The notes under the pieces were generated by a model that worked only from the letters and a program-made list of their open reading frames with translations, was not told the origin of the DNA and did no database searches. From Lacibacter luteus (lineage in GTDB: Bacteria > Bacteroidota > Bacteroidia > Chitinophagales > Chitinophagaceae): DNA of 64,000 nucleotides. The DNA is taken from the NCBI RefSeq assembly GCF_004118265.1, contig NZ_SDHW01000002.1, positions 434,001 through 498,000 on the forward strand, given 5' to 3'. Below, piece after piece: positions 9,659 through 18,540 of the stretch; positions within the stretch are counted from its first letter, which is position 1, and each line of letters begins with the position of its first letter. The translations under genes and the position numbers were made by a program.

Positions 9659-10555
9659 ATGAAGTTTGTAACCACTTTCTTCTTACTCCTTTTTTCTGTT
9701 GCTGTTAATGCTCAGGATGTTTCCGGCCTTTGGCGTGGCCGCTTTACGAGTAGTCATCCTTTACAGCTTTCTTCAAACTATAAATATGAACTGTTGCTTT
9801 TTCAGGAAGGTAACAAGTTAACCGGCTACTCCTATTCCACTTTGCTAGATGGAAATTTTTATGCTGTTTGCGAAATTAAAGGCAATTTGTTTGAGGGTTA
9901 CATGGTTGTTACCGAAACGAAAACCATATACGAAAACCCTCCCGGCGATAACAACAATTTTCAAACTCATATTCTTTTTTTCAATGCTGATGGAAAAGAA
10001 GCAACCGGCGATTGGAAGCAGGCAAATAAACGGCCAACACAATTGTTTGAAGAAGAAGGTAAAACCTTTTTGAAAAAAGAGCAGGACCCTTCCAAATCGG
10101 GATTGCTGAAAATACTTGAACAGAAAAATGCGGTTGTAATTGCGCCTTCTGTACCGACACAACAAACCGCACCTGTTGAAGAAACAAAATTTAATACGGA
10201 TTCATTAAAACTATCTGCACGTCCACTAAATATTCTGCAAACGATATCAATTACTGCCGACAGTATTTCAATAGAACTTTATGATGACGGTTTGATCGAT
10301 GGTGACAGCGTTTCTGTTTTCAGCAACAGTAGCGTTCTGTTAAGCAAGGTTGCATTAACCGACAAAGGATTAAAACAACGTATTGCTGCGCCTTTGCAAA
10401 AAGAGGAGTTATTGATTTCTCTTTATGCAGAAAACCAAGGCACAATTCCCCCAAACACCGGAGTACTTATTATTCGGGCAGATGACAGGCGTTATGAAAT
10501 CCGTTTTACATCCGATACAAAGCAAAGTGCTGCCGTACGAATTAAACGCCAGTAA
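9659..10555 (+). CDS. Secreted protein, short paralogue of the preceding gene
   Basis: The 298-residue product has a signal peptide (cleavage after VNAQ). Its N-terminal domain (DVSGLWRGRFTSS, with GLWRG matching the GVYKG of the upstream protein) and C-terminal domain (ELYDDGLIDGDSVSVF and PPNTGVLIIRADD) both align with those of the upstream paralogue. A short linker replaces the repeat region. No catalytic residues are recognisable. A CATCTTTG element close to the TAnnTTTG consensus lies immediately upstream of the ATG. Confidence 0.8.
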   Translation: MKFVTTFFLLLFSVAVNAQDVSGLWRGRFTSSHPLQLSSNYKYELLLFQEGNKLTGYSYSTLLDGNFYAVCEIKGNLFEGYMVVTETKTIYENPPGDNNNFQTHILFFNADGKEATGDWKQANKRPTQLFEEEGKTFLKKEQDPSKSGLLKILEQKNAVVIAPSVPTQQTAPVEETKFNTDSLKLSARPLNILQTISITADSISIELYDDGLIDGDSVSVFSNSSVLLSKVALTDKGLKQRIAAPLQKEELLISLYAENQGTIPPNTGVLIIRADDRRYEIRFTSDTKQSAAVRIKRQ

Positions 10556-10568
10556 ACAATTCTGCTGT

Positions 10569-10576
10569 TACATTTG
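10569..10576 (+). promoter_or_regulatory. selD -7 promoter box
   Basis: TACATTTG exactly matches the Bacteroidota -7 consensus TAnnTTTG. It ends only 3 bp before the chosen selD ATG, so a transcript started from it would have almost no leader. Confidence 0.5.
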
Positions 10577-10579
10577 TAT

Positions 10580-11641
10580 ATGGCTACATCAGAACCGATT
10601 CGTCTTACACAATTTTCGCATGGTGCAGGTTGCGGTTGCAAAATTGCTCCGGCTGTTTTAGAACAGATCCTTCAATCAAATCAAAGTATTCCAAACGATT
10701 TGCGTTTGCTTGTTGGCAACAGCAGCAAAGACGATGCTGCGGTTTATGATATTGGTAATGGCCATGCAATTATTTCAACCACCGACTTTTTTATGCCTAT
10801 AGTAGATGATGCGTTCAGCTTTGGACAAATAGCCTCTGCAAACGCAATCAGCGATGTGTATGCAATGGGGGGAAAACCATTGCTTGCTATTGCAATTCTC
10901 GGCTGGCCTGTTGAGAAACTACCTGCTTCACTTGCACAGCAAGTGCTTGATGGTGCCCGCAGTATTTGTGCAGAAGCGGGAATTCCTTTAGCCGGTGGTC
11001 ATAGTATCGATTCGCATGAACCGTTTTTCGGTTTAGCAGTAAATGGTCTTCTGCAACAGGATCAACTCAAGCAAAACAATACAGCAAATGAAGGCGATCT
11101 TCTCTTTCTCACAAAACCAATCGGAGTAGGTGTATTAACCACCGCAGAAAAAAGATCGTTACTGAAGGAAGAACACAACGGCATTGCGGCCGCTCAAATG
11201 AAACAACTAAACAAACTTGGTGAGTTGCTCGGTAAACTTTCTGCTGTTACTGCTATGACCGATGTTACCGGCTTTGGGTTGTTGGGCCATTTAATTGAAA
11301 TGGCGGAAGGCAGCCATCTTTCTGCAGAACTCAGCTACCAACATATTCCTTTTATTGATGCGGCCAAAGAATATGCAGCGCAACGTATTGTGCCCGATGC
11401 TACGTATCGTAACTGGAACAGCTACAATACAAAAGTTTCTTTTGCAAGCGGGGTAAATGTAATGGAAGCATTCAACCTCTTACCCGATCCCCAAACAAAC
11501 GGAGGATTGCTGATTGCAGTTAAACCTGAAGCTGTGAAAGATGTGCAGACATTATTTCAGGAACAAGGCTTTGCAAAATTTATGCAACCAATAGGCCGGT
11601 TTGTTGCGCAAACTGAAAAAATAATTCATGTTTTAGCTTAA
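10580..11641 (+). CDS. selD: Selenide, water dikinase (selenophosphate synthetase)
   Basis: Makes selenophosphate from selenide and ATP, the selenium donor for SelU. The N-terminus holds the glycine-rich active-site loop GAGCGCK, with the catalytic residue as Cys18 (a cysteine form rather than selenocysteine) and Lys21. The ATP-binding AIRS-type domains follow, with metal-binding STTDFFMPIVDD and GGHSIDS. The length of 353 matches the family. ATG 10580 is preferred to the TTG two codons upstream, which lies in the promoter box. It forms a functional pair with selU on the same strand. Confidence 0.96.
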   Translation: MATSEPIRLTQFSHGAGCGCKIAPAVLEQILQSNQSIPNDLRLLVGNSSKDDAAVYDIGNGHAIISTTDFFMPIVDDAFSFGQIASANAISDVYAMGGKPLLAIAILGWPVEKLPASLAQQVLDGARSICAEAGIPLAGGHSIDSHEPFFGLAVNGLLQQDQLKQNNTANEGDLLFLTKPIGVGVLTTAEKRSLLKEEHNGIAAAQMKQLNKLGELLGKLSAVTAMTDVTGFGLLGHLIEMAEGSHLSAELSYQHIPFIDAAKEYAAQRIVPDATYRNWNSYNTKVSFASGVNVMEAFNLLPDPQTNGGLLIAVKPEAVKDVQTLFQEQGFAKFMQPIGRFVAQTEKIIHVLA

Positions 11642-11697
11642 CTGTTTGCAAAAGCAAAACAGCATTTCTATTTTGTAATACAATCAACATTTACATT

Positions 11698-12030
11698 ATG
11701 GATTCCAAAACAATTTCCTGGGTAAGTTACTTAACCATTATTGGCTGGATTGTAGCTTATGTAAACTACACAAACAGTAACCCCAAACAACAACTAGCAA
11801 CTTTTCATTTAAGGCAAAGCTTTGGCCTGGTTGCATCGAGTTTAGCATTGTACCTTCTCTTCTGGACCTTGGTTTTTGCAGTACCGATGCTCAGCTTTTT
11901 AATAACCATTCTGTGGCTTGTTTTGGTTGTGTTGTGGGTGCTTGGTTTTATAGCTGCCTTAAATGGCGAAGAAAAACCATTGCCTGTAGCAGGAGCCTAC
12001 TTTCAACAATGGTTTACGTTCATTAAATAA
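11698..12030 (+). CDS. Small polytopic membrane protein, DUF4870-like
   Basis: A 110-residue protein with three or four hydrophobic helices. It starts SWVSYLTIIGWIVAYVNY and has a FHLRQS motif after the first helix, as in small membrane proteins of the DUF4870/Tic20-like group. It ends in a short soluble tail (EEKPLPVAGAYFQQW). It lies 56 bp after selD on the same strand. Function unknown. Confidence 0.65.
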   Translation: MDSKTISWVSYLTIIGWIVAYVNYTNSNPKQQLATFHLRQSFGLVASSLALYLLFWTLVFAVPMLSFLITILWLVLVVLWVLGFIAALNGEEKPLPVAGAYFQQWFTFIK

Positions 12031-12049
12031 AACTTAAACAGCAAAATTT

Positions 12050-12280
12050 TCAGAGAAGCTTGTCGATTCGTTCGGCAAGCTTTTTATCTTTCTCTGTAAC
12101 CACATCGCCTGCATCGTGTGTGCTCAGCCAAATTTCCACTTTGTTCCAAACATTGATCCAAAGCGGATGATGATTCATTTTCTCCGCTTCAATAGCCACA
12201 CGGGTCATAAATGCAAACGCTTCAGAAAAATCAGCAAACTCAAATTTGCGGTAAAGCTTGTTATCCGTTTCCTGCCACAT
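12050..12280 (-). CDS. Pterin-4a-carbinolamine dehydratase
   Basis: Dehydrates 4a-hydroxytetrahydropterin, recycling the cofactor of aromatic amino acid hydroxylases. The motif set is complete: [24 protein letters not shown] with paired His, W-x-N-V-W-N and [17 protein letters not shown] 12280 gives 76 residues beginning MWQE, the usual short form. A TTG at 12298 would overlap the upstream stop. It lies 14 bp after the IPExxxVDY gene and is probably co-transcribed with it. Confidence 0.92.
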   Translation of the reverse strand: MWQETDNKLYRKFEFADFSEAFAFMTRVAIEAEKMNHHPLWINVWNKVEIWLSTHDAGDVVTEKDKKLAERIDKLL

Positions 12281-12294
12281 AAGCTTTTGTTTTA

Positions 12295-12729
12295 TCAAAG
12301 AATTAAATGTTGTTTGTTCTTAATTTTTTCGTTGTTCAACTCAACCACTAACTGTACAGCGGGCAATGACCGAATATCAGCAATCAATACACGTTCATCT
12401 TCCTTCGATGGCAGATCACCTTTAATCAACCACAGATAATCGAGATGCTTAAATTCAGGCAGCAGATATTCACCATCGTACTGGTTTTTGTAGAGATAGT
12501 AGAAAAGAGCCTTATTGGGTTCCTGAAATTCAAACACAGAAAAAAAGTAGTTCCTGTTTTTTTTGGCAAGCTGAATTTCTATTTCATTATTGATACGGAA
12601 ATCGAAACGCAGGGCCTGGTTTACTTGCCACACAAACTGATGACTTTCGAGCGGAGCCATAATGCCTAGCAGAAAAGTGTCTTCAAAAAACTCCTCTGCC
12701 AGTAACTCGTTGTCAATTTTCAGTTTCAT
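12295..12729 (-). CDS. IPExxxVDY family protein
   Basis: A 144-residue cytoplasmic protein of a family restricted to Bacteroidota and named for a conserved sequence, here LPEFKHLDY near residue 90-98. The N-terminus ([23 protein letters not shown]) and the [19 protein letters not shown] segment also look typical. No enzymatic motif is visible and the function is unknown. It lies 8 bp downstream of the M28 peptidase gene and 14 bp upstream of the pterin dehydratase gene, so the three may form an operon. Confidence 0.75.
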   Translation of the reverse strand: MKLKIDNELLAEEFFEDTFLLGIMAPLESHQFVWQVNQALRFDFRINNEIEIQLAKKNRNYFFSVFEFQEPNKALFYYLYKNQYDGEYLLPEFKHLDYLWLIKGDLPSKEDERVLIADIRSLPAVQLVVELNNEKIKNKQHLIL

Positions 12730-12737
12730 ACGTAATA

Positions 12738-14375
12738 TTAAAAAGCAATGTCGAATTCAAGTTCTGTTGCTCCTCTTTTAATTTTCACTTTTGTAGCATC
12801 ACCCTTTTTAAATTTACTTAAAGCCTGCATATAACTTTCTACAGAGCTTACTTCAAACTCGCCCAATTTAGTTACCACATCACCGGCTTTAATCCCTGCT
12901 TTTTCCGCCGCTCTTCCTGCGCTAACACCATCAACTTTTACACCGGCACCGCTAAAGGTATAATCGGGCATAATACCCATGCTTACTGTAAAGCGTGTTG
13001 AAGTGCTTGTTTGTTGCTCCCTTGTTTTTGTAAATGCAAGTTTTTGTTCTTTACCCGTTCTTGCTATAAGGCGGGTAATATATTTTACAATCAAAAGCTG
13101 CCCGTTGTAATTGATCTTATCAAAATCATCACTAGGTTTATGGTAATCGGTATGCAAACCTGTAAAGAAAAATAACACAGGTAAATCTTTCCTGTAGAAA
13201 GAAGTATGATCGCTTGGACCCGTACCGCTACTGTCTATTTTTATTGTGAATGCTGGTTTCTTTTCGGCAATAAGTGCACTCCACGATGGTGATGTTCCAA
13301 TACCTCCGATGGTTATTGTTTTCGAACTATCACTGAAGCGGCCAACCATATCCATATTGATCATATAGTTCACATTGCTTAACGAAATGGTAGGATGATC
13401 TGTAAAATACTTTGATCCGTATAGCCCCAACTCCTCGCCACTAAAGGCGATAAAAAGATAGTTGTTTGTTTTATCGGTACTGAGTTTTAATAAACGACTC
13501 AGCTCGAGTAATGCAGCTGTACCGCTTGCATTATCATCAGCACCATTGTGAATGGATTTCTCACCTGTATGGCGGGAGTTATTATCCTCTCCATAACCAA
13601 GATGATCGTAATGGGCACCGATAATAATAGTTGTTGCCGCATTATTATCAATATAAGCAACAACATTATGTCCTTTGCGGATCTTATCGCCTTGTTCCAT
13701 CTTCAACTTTATATCCATCATGTGCGATGGGTCTGCAGCCAGTTTATCAGCAAGTCGCTTTTGTAAAACGATAACCGGAATAGCAGATAATGCCGAACGG
13801 TCTTTTCCATCATATTTTAAACCCGCATCTTTTGTTCCGCTGTTATAAATAATCAATGCCGTTGCACCTTTTGTTACAGCATCTTTCTCTTTTGTTCGGA
13901 TAGAACTAACAAGATCGAAGTGTGGATTTTTTTCGTTTTCAACCAGCAGTTCCTTGATATCCCAAAACCAGGCTCCGCCGTTTTCGTGCAAACTTGCAGC
14001 AGCAACAGTTTCAATAGTTCCATTTACGCTCCATGCTAAAGGAAAAAAGTCTGTTTGCACTTTTAAATGTTCGCCATCAATAATAAAAAAAGTAGAGGGT
14101 TGTATTTGTTTGCCTTCGTTTACTTCAAACGGTTGTAAAAAGCCCTTTTCGCCTTTAGCGGTTAATCCATTCTTTTCAAACTGCTGCGAAATATAAACGT
14201 ATGCAAGCTCTTCGCCTTTGGTACCGGTACGACGACCTTCGAGTTGATCATCCGCCAGGTAGCTTACATGATTACGGAGATTTTCAAGACTTACTTTATC
14301 TGCCTTGCTTAACTTTTGTGCGTTTGAAACTACTGAAAACAAAAGGCCAATAAAACCGAAAAAAACATTTTTCAT
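12738..14375 (-). CDS. Exported M28 family metallopeptidase with PDZ domain
   Basis: A 545-residue zinc aminopeptidase-type enzyme. It has a signal peptide (MKNVFFGFIGLLFSVVSNAQ), a protease-associated insert (about residues 130-230) and an M28 core with zinc ligands in GAHYDHLG, NGADDNASGTAALLEL, FSGEELGLYGSKYF and SDHTSF. A C-terminal PDZ domain follows (AGRAAEKAGIKAGDVV, about 450-540). Upstream in-frame codons reach 14675 but would run into the feoB start region, so ATG 14375 with its signal peptide is chosen. It probably degrades peptides in the periplasm. The start lies 154 bp from the divergent feoB. Confidence 0.93.
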   Translation of the reverse strand: MKNVFFGFIGLLFSVVSNAQKLSKADKVSLENLRNHVSYLADDQLEGRRTGTKGEELAYVYISQQFEKNGLTAKGEKGFLQPFEVNEGKQIQPSTFFIIDGEHLKVQTDFFPLAWSVNGTIETVAAASLHENGGAWFWDIKELLVENEKNPHFDLVSSIRTKEKDAVTKGATALIIYNSGTKDAGLKYDGKDRSALSAIPVIVLQKRLADKLAADPSHMMDIKLKMEQGDKIRKGHNVVAYIDNNAATTIIIGAHYDHLGYGEDNNSRHTGEKSIHNGADDNASGTAALLELSRLLKLSTDKTNNYLFIAFSGEELGLYGSKYFTDHPTISLSNVNYMINMDMVGRFSDSSKTITIGGIGTSPSWSALIAEKKPAFTIKIDSSGTGPSDHTSFYRKDLPVLFFFTGLHTDYHKPSDDFDKINYNGQLLIVKYITRLIARTGKEQKLAFTKTREQQTSTSTRFTVSMGIMPDYTFSGAGVKVDGVSAGRAAEKAGIKAGDVVTKLGEFEVSSVESYMQALSKFKKGDATKVKIKRGATELEFDIAF

Positions 14376-14510
14376 GAACGTAAGAGCAATTTGGCTGTAA
14401 AGGTAAACAGATGCCGGTTTACTTGCCTGCCCTCTTGGAAATTTAAACAGGCCTTTACAATCGCAAGTGAATGTTTCCAAACTTCGTAAATGTCTCAAAT
14501 AAATTGCGCC

Positions 14511-14518
14511 TACATTTG
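14511..14518 (+). promoter_or_regulatory. feoB -7 promoter box
   Basis: TACATTTG, an exact TAnnTTTG match, lies 11 bp upstream of the feoB ATG and predicts a very short leader. No clear iron-regulator operator is visible beside it. Confidence 0.5.
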
Positions 14519-14529
14519 CAACTGCTTTC

Positions 14530-16650
14530 ATGGCCACAAATACTATCCATATTGCTTTAGTTGGTAATCCCAACAGCGGTAAAACCTCCTTGTTCAATAC
14601 CCTTACCGGTTTAAACCAGAAAGTGGGCAATTTTCCCGGGGTAACAGTTGATAAAAAGACAGGTGAATTCAACATCAGTAGCGATACTACGGCAGAGTTA
14701 ATTGATTTGCCCGGTTCGTATAGTTTATACCCCCGTCGTGCAGACGAGTGGGTAAGCTATAAAGTATTAATGAACCAGGATACCGATGTAAAAGCCGATG
14801 TGGTAATTATTGTTGCCGATGCAAGCACGCTCAAACGAAACCTGTTGTTTGTTTCGCAGATCATCGACTTAAAGATTCCGGCAGTTTTAACGCTAACCAT
14901 GATGGATGTGGCCCGTAAAAAAGACATCCAGATCGATATAAAAGCGTTGGAGCGTGAGCTGGGTATTCCTGTTGTTCCGGTTAATCCAAGAAAAAACAAA
15001 GGCATCGATCAACTGAAGAAAGCAGTTGAAGCTACCACCAAACAGCAATACCGTCCGCCGGCTTTTGATTTTATTTCAAACAAAAACCTGGCTACCGAAG
15101 CTGTAACCGAAGTAAAAGAGTTACTGCCACAGCTCAGCGATTATTCTGCCATTCACCATCTCATCAATCACGAATCGTTTTTACTATCAAACGATCTGCA
15201 GGATAAGATTGAAGCTATTGAGCAAAAAAACAAAGTACAGCACACCCGCATACAGGCCGAAGAAATTATGCAGCGCTATCAGCGCATTAAGCAAATTGTG
15301 CAAACAACAATTACCGAAGAATCGCCTGTAAAAAAACAGTTGATTGCTGAAAAGCTCGATCGTGTATTGTTGCACCGTTTCTGGGGTTATGCTATTTTAT
15401 TGACCGTTTTGTTTCTGCTTTTCCAAAGCATCTTCTGGATTGCACAGTACCCGATGGATATCATCGAGCTGTTCTTCCTTAACCTCTCTAATTGGTTCAG
15501 CAGCTGGTTACCTGCAAATAAATTAACCGATCTGTTTATTAATGGTGTGCTTGCAGGCCTTAGCGGCATCTTTGTGTTTGTTCCGCAGATCATGATCCTT
15601 TTTGGACTTACCACCATTCTGGAAGAAACGGGTTACATGGCACGCATTGGTTTTTTAACCGATAAAATCATGCGTAAAGTTGGGCTGAATGGAAAAAGTG
15701 TAATGCCCATGATCAGTGGGTTTGCCTGTGCGGTACCGGCCATTATGAGTGTGCGTAATATTGAAAACCGCAAAGAGCGTTTACTTACAATCCTGGTTAC
15801 TCCACTAATGAGTTGCAGCGCCCGTTTACCGGTGTATACGATCTTAATTGCATTGGTTGTTCCCCAAACATATTACCTCGGTTTCTTAAGCCTGCAGGGT
15901 TTGGTAATGATGGGGCTTTATGTATTTAGTGTGTTGATGGCGTTGATTGTTGCGTATGTTGCCAAACGTTTCATCAACATAAAAGAGAAAAGTTTTTTTA
16001 TTCTTGAGCTGCCTTTATACAGGCATCCACGTTACAAAAATGTTTTGCTTACAATGATTGAAAAGGCAAAGATTTTTGTGTTTGATGCCGGTAAGGTAAT
16101 CATGATCATCAGTCTTCTGTTGTGGGCGTTAAGCAGCTATGGGCCCGGCGATCGTTTAGAAAAAGTTACTGCACAATACGACCAACAGATCACCGCAAAC
16201 CCCGAGCAGCGTGATGTGTTGGAAAAAGAAAAAGGAGCCGCTCTTTTACAAAACTCCTATGCCGGCATTATGGGGCAGTATATTGAACCTGCAATTAAAC
16301 CATTGGGTTACGATTGGAAAATTGGCATTGCCCTCATTACATCCTTTGCTGCACGAGAGGTGTTTGTTGGTACCATGGCTACCTTGTATTCGGTAGACAG
16401 TGATGGTGGTGATGAACAAACGCTGAGGCAGAAAATGAATTCTGCGGTTAACGCAAACGGAGAAAAAATCTATTCTTTGGCAACAGGGGTTTCTTTAATG
16501 ATCTTTTACTTACTCGCTATGCAATGTATGAGTACATTGGCTGTTGTAAAACGTGAAACTAATAGCTGGAAGTGGCCAATGATTCAATTGACTTACATGA
16601 CGGTATTAGCCTATGTAATGAGTCTTTTAGCTTACCAGCTTTTGAGTTAA
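14530..16650 (+). CDS. feoB: Ferrous iron transporter FeoB
   Basis: An inner-membrane Fe(II) importer with an N-terminal G domain. G1 GNPNSGKTS is at residues 12-20, the switch region is NFPGVTVDKKTG and G3 is DLPGSY. The G4 position reads TMMD rather than the usual N-x-x-D, which could affect guanine specificity. The transmembrane part has two Gate-type repeats (for example GFLTDKIMRKVGLNGKS and CAVPAIMSVRNIENRKERL). The length of 706 is normal. No feoA lies next to it, although FeoB often occurs with or fused to FeoA. Confidence 0.96.
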   Translation: MATNTIHIALVGNPNSGKTSLFNTLTGLNQKVGNFPGVTVDKKTGEFNISSDTTAELIDLPGSYSLYPRRADEWVSYKVLMNQDTDVKADVVIIVADASTLKRNLLFVSQIIDLKIPAVLTLTMMDVARKKDIQIDIKALERELGIPVVPVNPRKNKGIDQLKKAVEATTKQQYRPPAFDFISNKNLATEAVTEVKELLPQLSDYSAIHHLINHESFLLSNDLQDKIEAIEQKNKVQHTRIQAEEIMQRYQRIKQIVQTTITEESPVKKQLIAEKLDRVLLHRFWGYAILLTVLFLLFQSIFWIAQYPMDIIELFFLNLSNWFSSWLPANKLTDLFINGVLAGLSGIFVFVPQIMILFGLTTILEETGYMARIGFLTDKIMRKVGLNGKSVMPMISGFACAVPAIMSVRNIENRKERLLTILVTPLMSCSARLPVYTILIALVVPQTYYLGFLSLQGLVMMGLYVFSVLMALIVAYVAKRFINIKEKSFFILELPLYRHPRYKNVLLTMIEKAKIFVFDAGKVIMIISLLLWALSSYGPGDRLEKVTAQYDQQITANPEQRDVLEKEKGAALLQNSYAGIMGQYIEPAIKPLGYDWKIGIALITSFAAREVFVGTMATLYSVDSDGGDEQTLRQKMNSAVNANGEKIYSLATGVSLMIFYLLAMQCMSTLAVVKRETNSWKWPMIQLTYMTVLAYVMSLLAYQLLS

Positions 16651-16655
16651 TTTCT

Positions 16656-17789
16656 TTACCAACTTACCGTGTTACGGATTCTGTTTAAAGTTTGATCGTA
16701 AATACGACGGATCATTTCGCCCATTGCTTCATCTCTTGATGGTAATGGTTGATTGTTGCTCCGGTTGATCAATGTAAGATCGCTGCTTTCCAAAGCACGC
16801 TGATCGCCGGTATATCTTGCAAACTCGTAAGTGTAACGATAGTTCGATGGAATACGATCCCACAACACCTGTTCTCTTGTATCTGTATGGGTGATGATCA
16901 GATTCAAATCGCCTGTTGCATTTAATTCACGTTCTGTAACGTAAACTGTGGCAACAACAGTTGCATAAATAGGTTTATTCGCTGTATCTTTTCCTGTTTC
17001 GATTTGCTTGCTGCGGTTATACGTTTTGTTGCGATCGGGATTCTGATCGAAACGTACATTGCGCCAGATAAGATCAACAACATAATCGGGGTTACGACTG
17101 CTGCGTCGCATTTCATACTGATCGTAAAACTTTGCAGGGAAACTATTCGAACCTTGTCCACCTAAATCACGGATCATATTGCTGTGATGTTGACGGTCTC
17201 TTCCATTTAACGAGTTCCAGCCAAAACTTCCTAGCCCCATAACATCATATTCAAAATTATTCACCAAAACCTGCACAATGCTTTTATCAAACGCCTCTTT
17301 CATGCGTGTTGAAGCATCACGATAGTTGGGTACATATTGTTGTGCTTTATCAAATGCGTAATATGCTTCCCTGTTTCCTGCTCTTGTATTCAACAGCATC
17401 TTATCAGAACCATAAAAGTAAAAATCGTTCGCCGCCGAATCTTTTGTAGCCATTAAACGGGGGTACGCATTTACTGGCTTTACAATTTTTATTGCGTAGG
17501 CATTCCGGTTTACAATATCATACATCCGTTGAATACCTTCCAGCTCTGCAATTAAACGGTCCCACTTTGCAGGAACAGGATCGTACTGGTAATTATCAAG
17601 ACGTTGTTTGGCCTTTATATAACCGCTATTGTATACGTTTTGTATATCGGCCATTAACTTATCGTCGCTTCCTTTTTTATTCAGCCGATTAATTAAAGAA
17701 AGCAGGTCCTTTTCTTCGTTTGGAATGCGATTGCTTCTACAGGAATAAACAGCGGTTAGCAGTAGAAAAACGGGTAAAAGTTTTTTCAT
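16656..17789 (-). CDS. Hypothetical lipoprotein
   Basis: A 377-residue protein with a signal peptide and lipobox (TAVYSC, Cys17). The mature part is largely helical at the N-terminal side (NEEKDLLSLINRLNKKG, KAKQRLDNYQYDPVPAKWDRL) and has several Tyr- and Asp-rich segments. It ends with a conserved-looking MGEMIRRIYDQTLNRIRNT helix. No known domain was recognised. It converges on feoB with only 5 bp between the stop codons. Confidence 0.7.
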   Translation of the reverse strand: MKKLLPVFLLLTAVYSCRSNRIPNEEKDLLSLINRLNKKGSDDKLMADIQNVYNSGYIKAKQRLDNYQYDPVPAKWDRLIAELEGIQRMYDIVNRNAYAIKIVKPVNAYPRLMATKDSAANDFYFYGSDKMLLNTRAGNREAYYAFDKAQQYVPNYRDASTRMKEAFDKSIVQVLVNNFEYDVMGLGSFGWNSLNGRDRQHHSNMIRDLGGQGSNSFPAKFYDQYEMRRSSRNPDYVVDLIWRNVRFDQNPDRNKTYNRSKQIETGKDTANKPIYATVVATVYVTERELNATGDLNLIITHTDTREQVLWDRIPSNYRYTYEFARYTGDQRALESSDLTLINRSNNQPLPSRDEAMGEMIRRIYDQTLNRIRNTVSW

Positions 17790-17907
17790 AAATCGAGTGG
17801 TTGGTTGTTACATAGACTTGGAGGCAACGACATGCGTTGCCCATATTACATGTTTTAACAAACCGGGCAAATTTATCCGGCTTTTCATAAACCCGAACGG
17901 GCCGTGT

Positions 17908-18408
17908 TTATTGTACAGATGATGGATCTTTTTTCCAATCGCTGAAATCTTTTCCGCTCCAGGTTGTTGGTCTTGCATGCACACCTGCAGTAAAATCGAA
18001 ATGTACATACCTGATTGCTTTTGTCTCGAGCAAGTTTAAGGCTGCAAATGATAGATATTGTTCTGCCCCTGAGTTTCCTGCTCTTTCGGTTAACCATTCT
18101 GCTGCAGGAATTTTTACAAACAATGTGTCTCCGGATAAATGGTCGAACTCCAGTTTAATCTCCGAATAAGTTTTATTAACGCCGTTAATTAAAGCCTTCG
18201 GCTCTGTAACAGAATCAATAGGGGCATAAATACGCTTTTTGGTTTTATCCTCTGCGCTGCAATCCCATACAACTACCGTATCGGTTGCAAACCATTGCTG
18301 AGGCTGGTTAACCTCGTTGCTCAATTTAGCATCTTGTTCTTTAGAAGCTTCGTTATTGCAGGCAAGCACTGCTGCAATAAAAAAAAGAAGGAGTAAGTAC
18401 TGTTTCAT
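17908..18408 (-). CDS. Hypothetical lipoprotein
   Basis: A 166-residue protein with a lipobox (AAVLAC, Cys17). The mature domain (VVVWDCSAEDKTKKRIYAPIDSVTEPKALINGVN...GAEQYLSF) looks like an all-beta periplasmic domain, and HFDFTAGVHARPTTWS near the end is distinctive. No named family was recognised. The 118-bp gap to the downstream lipoprotein gene on the same strand contains nothing else visible. Confidence 0.65.
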   Translation of the reverse strand: MKQYLLLLFFIAAVLACNNEASKEQDAKLSNEVNQPQQWFATDTVVVWDCSAEDKTKKRIYAPIDSVTEPKALINGVNKTYSEIKLEFDHLSGDTLFVKIPAAEWLTERAGNSGAEQYLSFAALNLLETKAIRYVHFDFTAGVHARPTTWSGKDFSDWKKDPSSVQ

Positions 18409-18540
18409 GTGTACGCTTTTTTAAATTTAGTAATGTTCACATGCCACTGCCAAGGAGTTTGGCTCATTTCGTCTCTTAAAGCTACAGAAGAGTGCTGATG
18501 TTGCGTACTGAATGTTTTAAATTCGTTTAAATTTTTTCTC

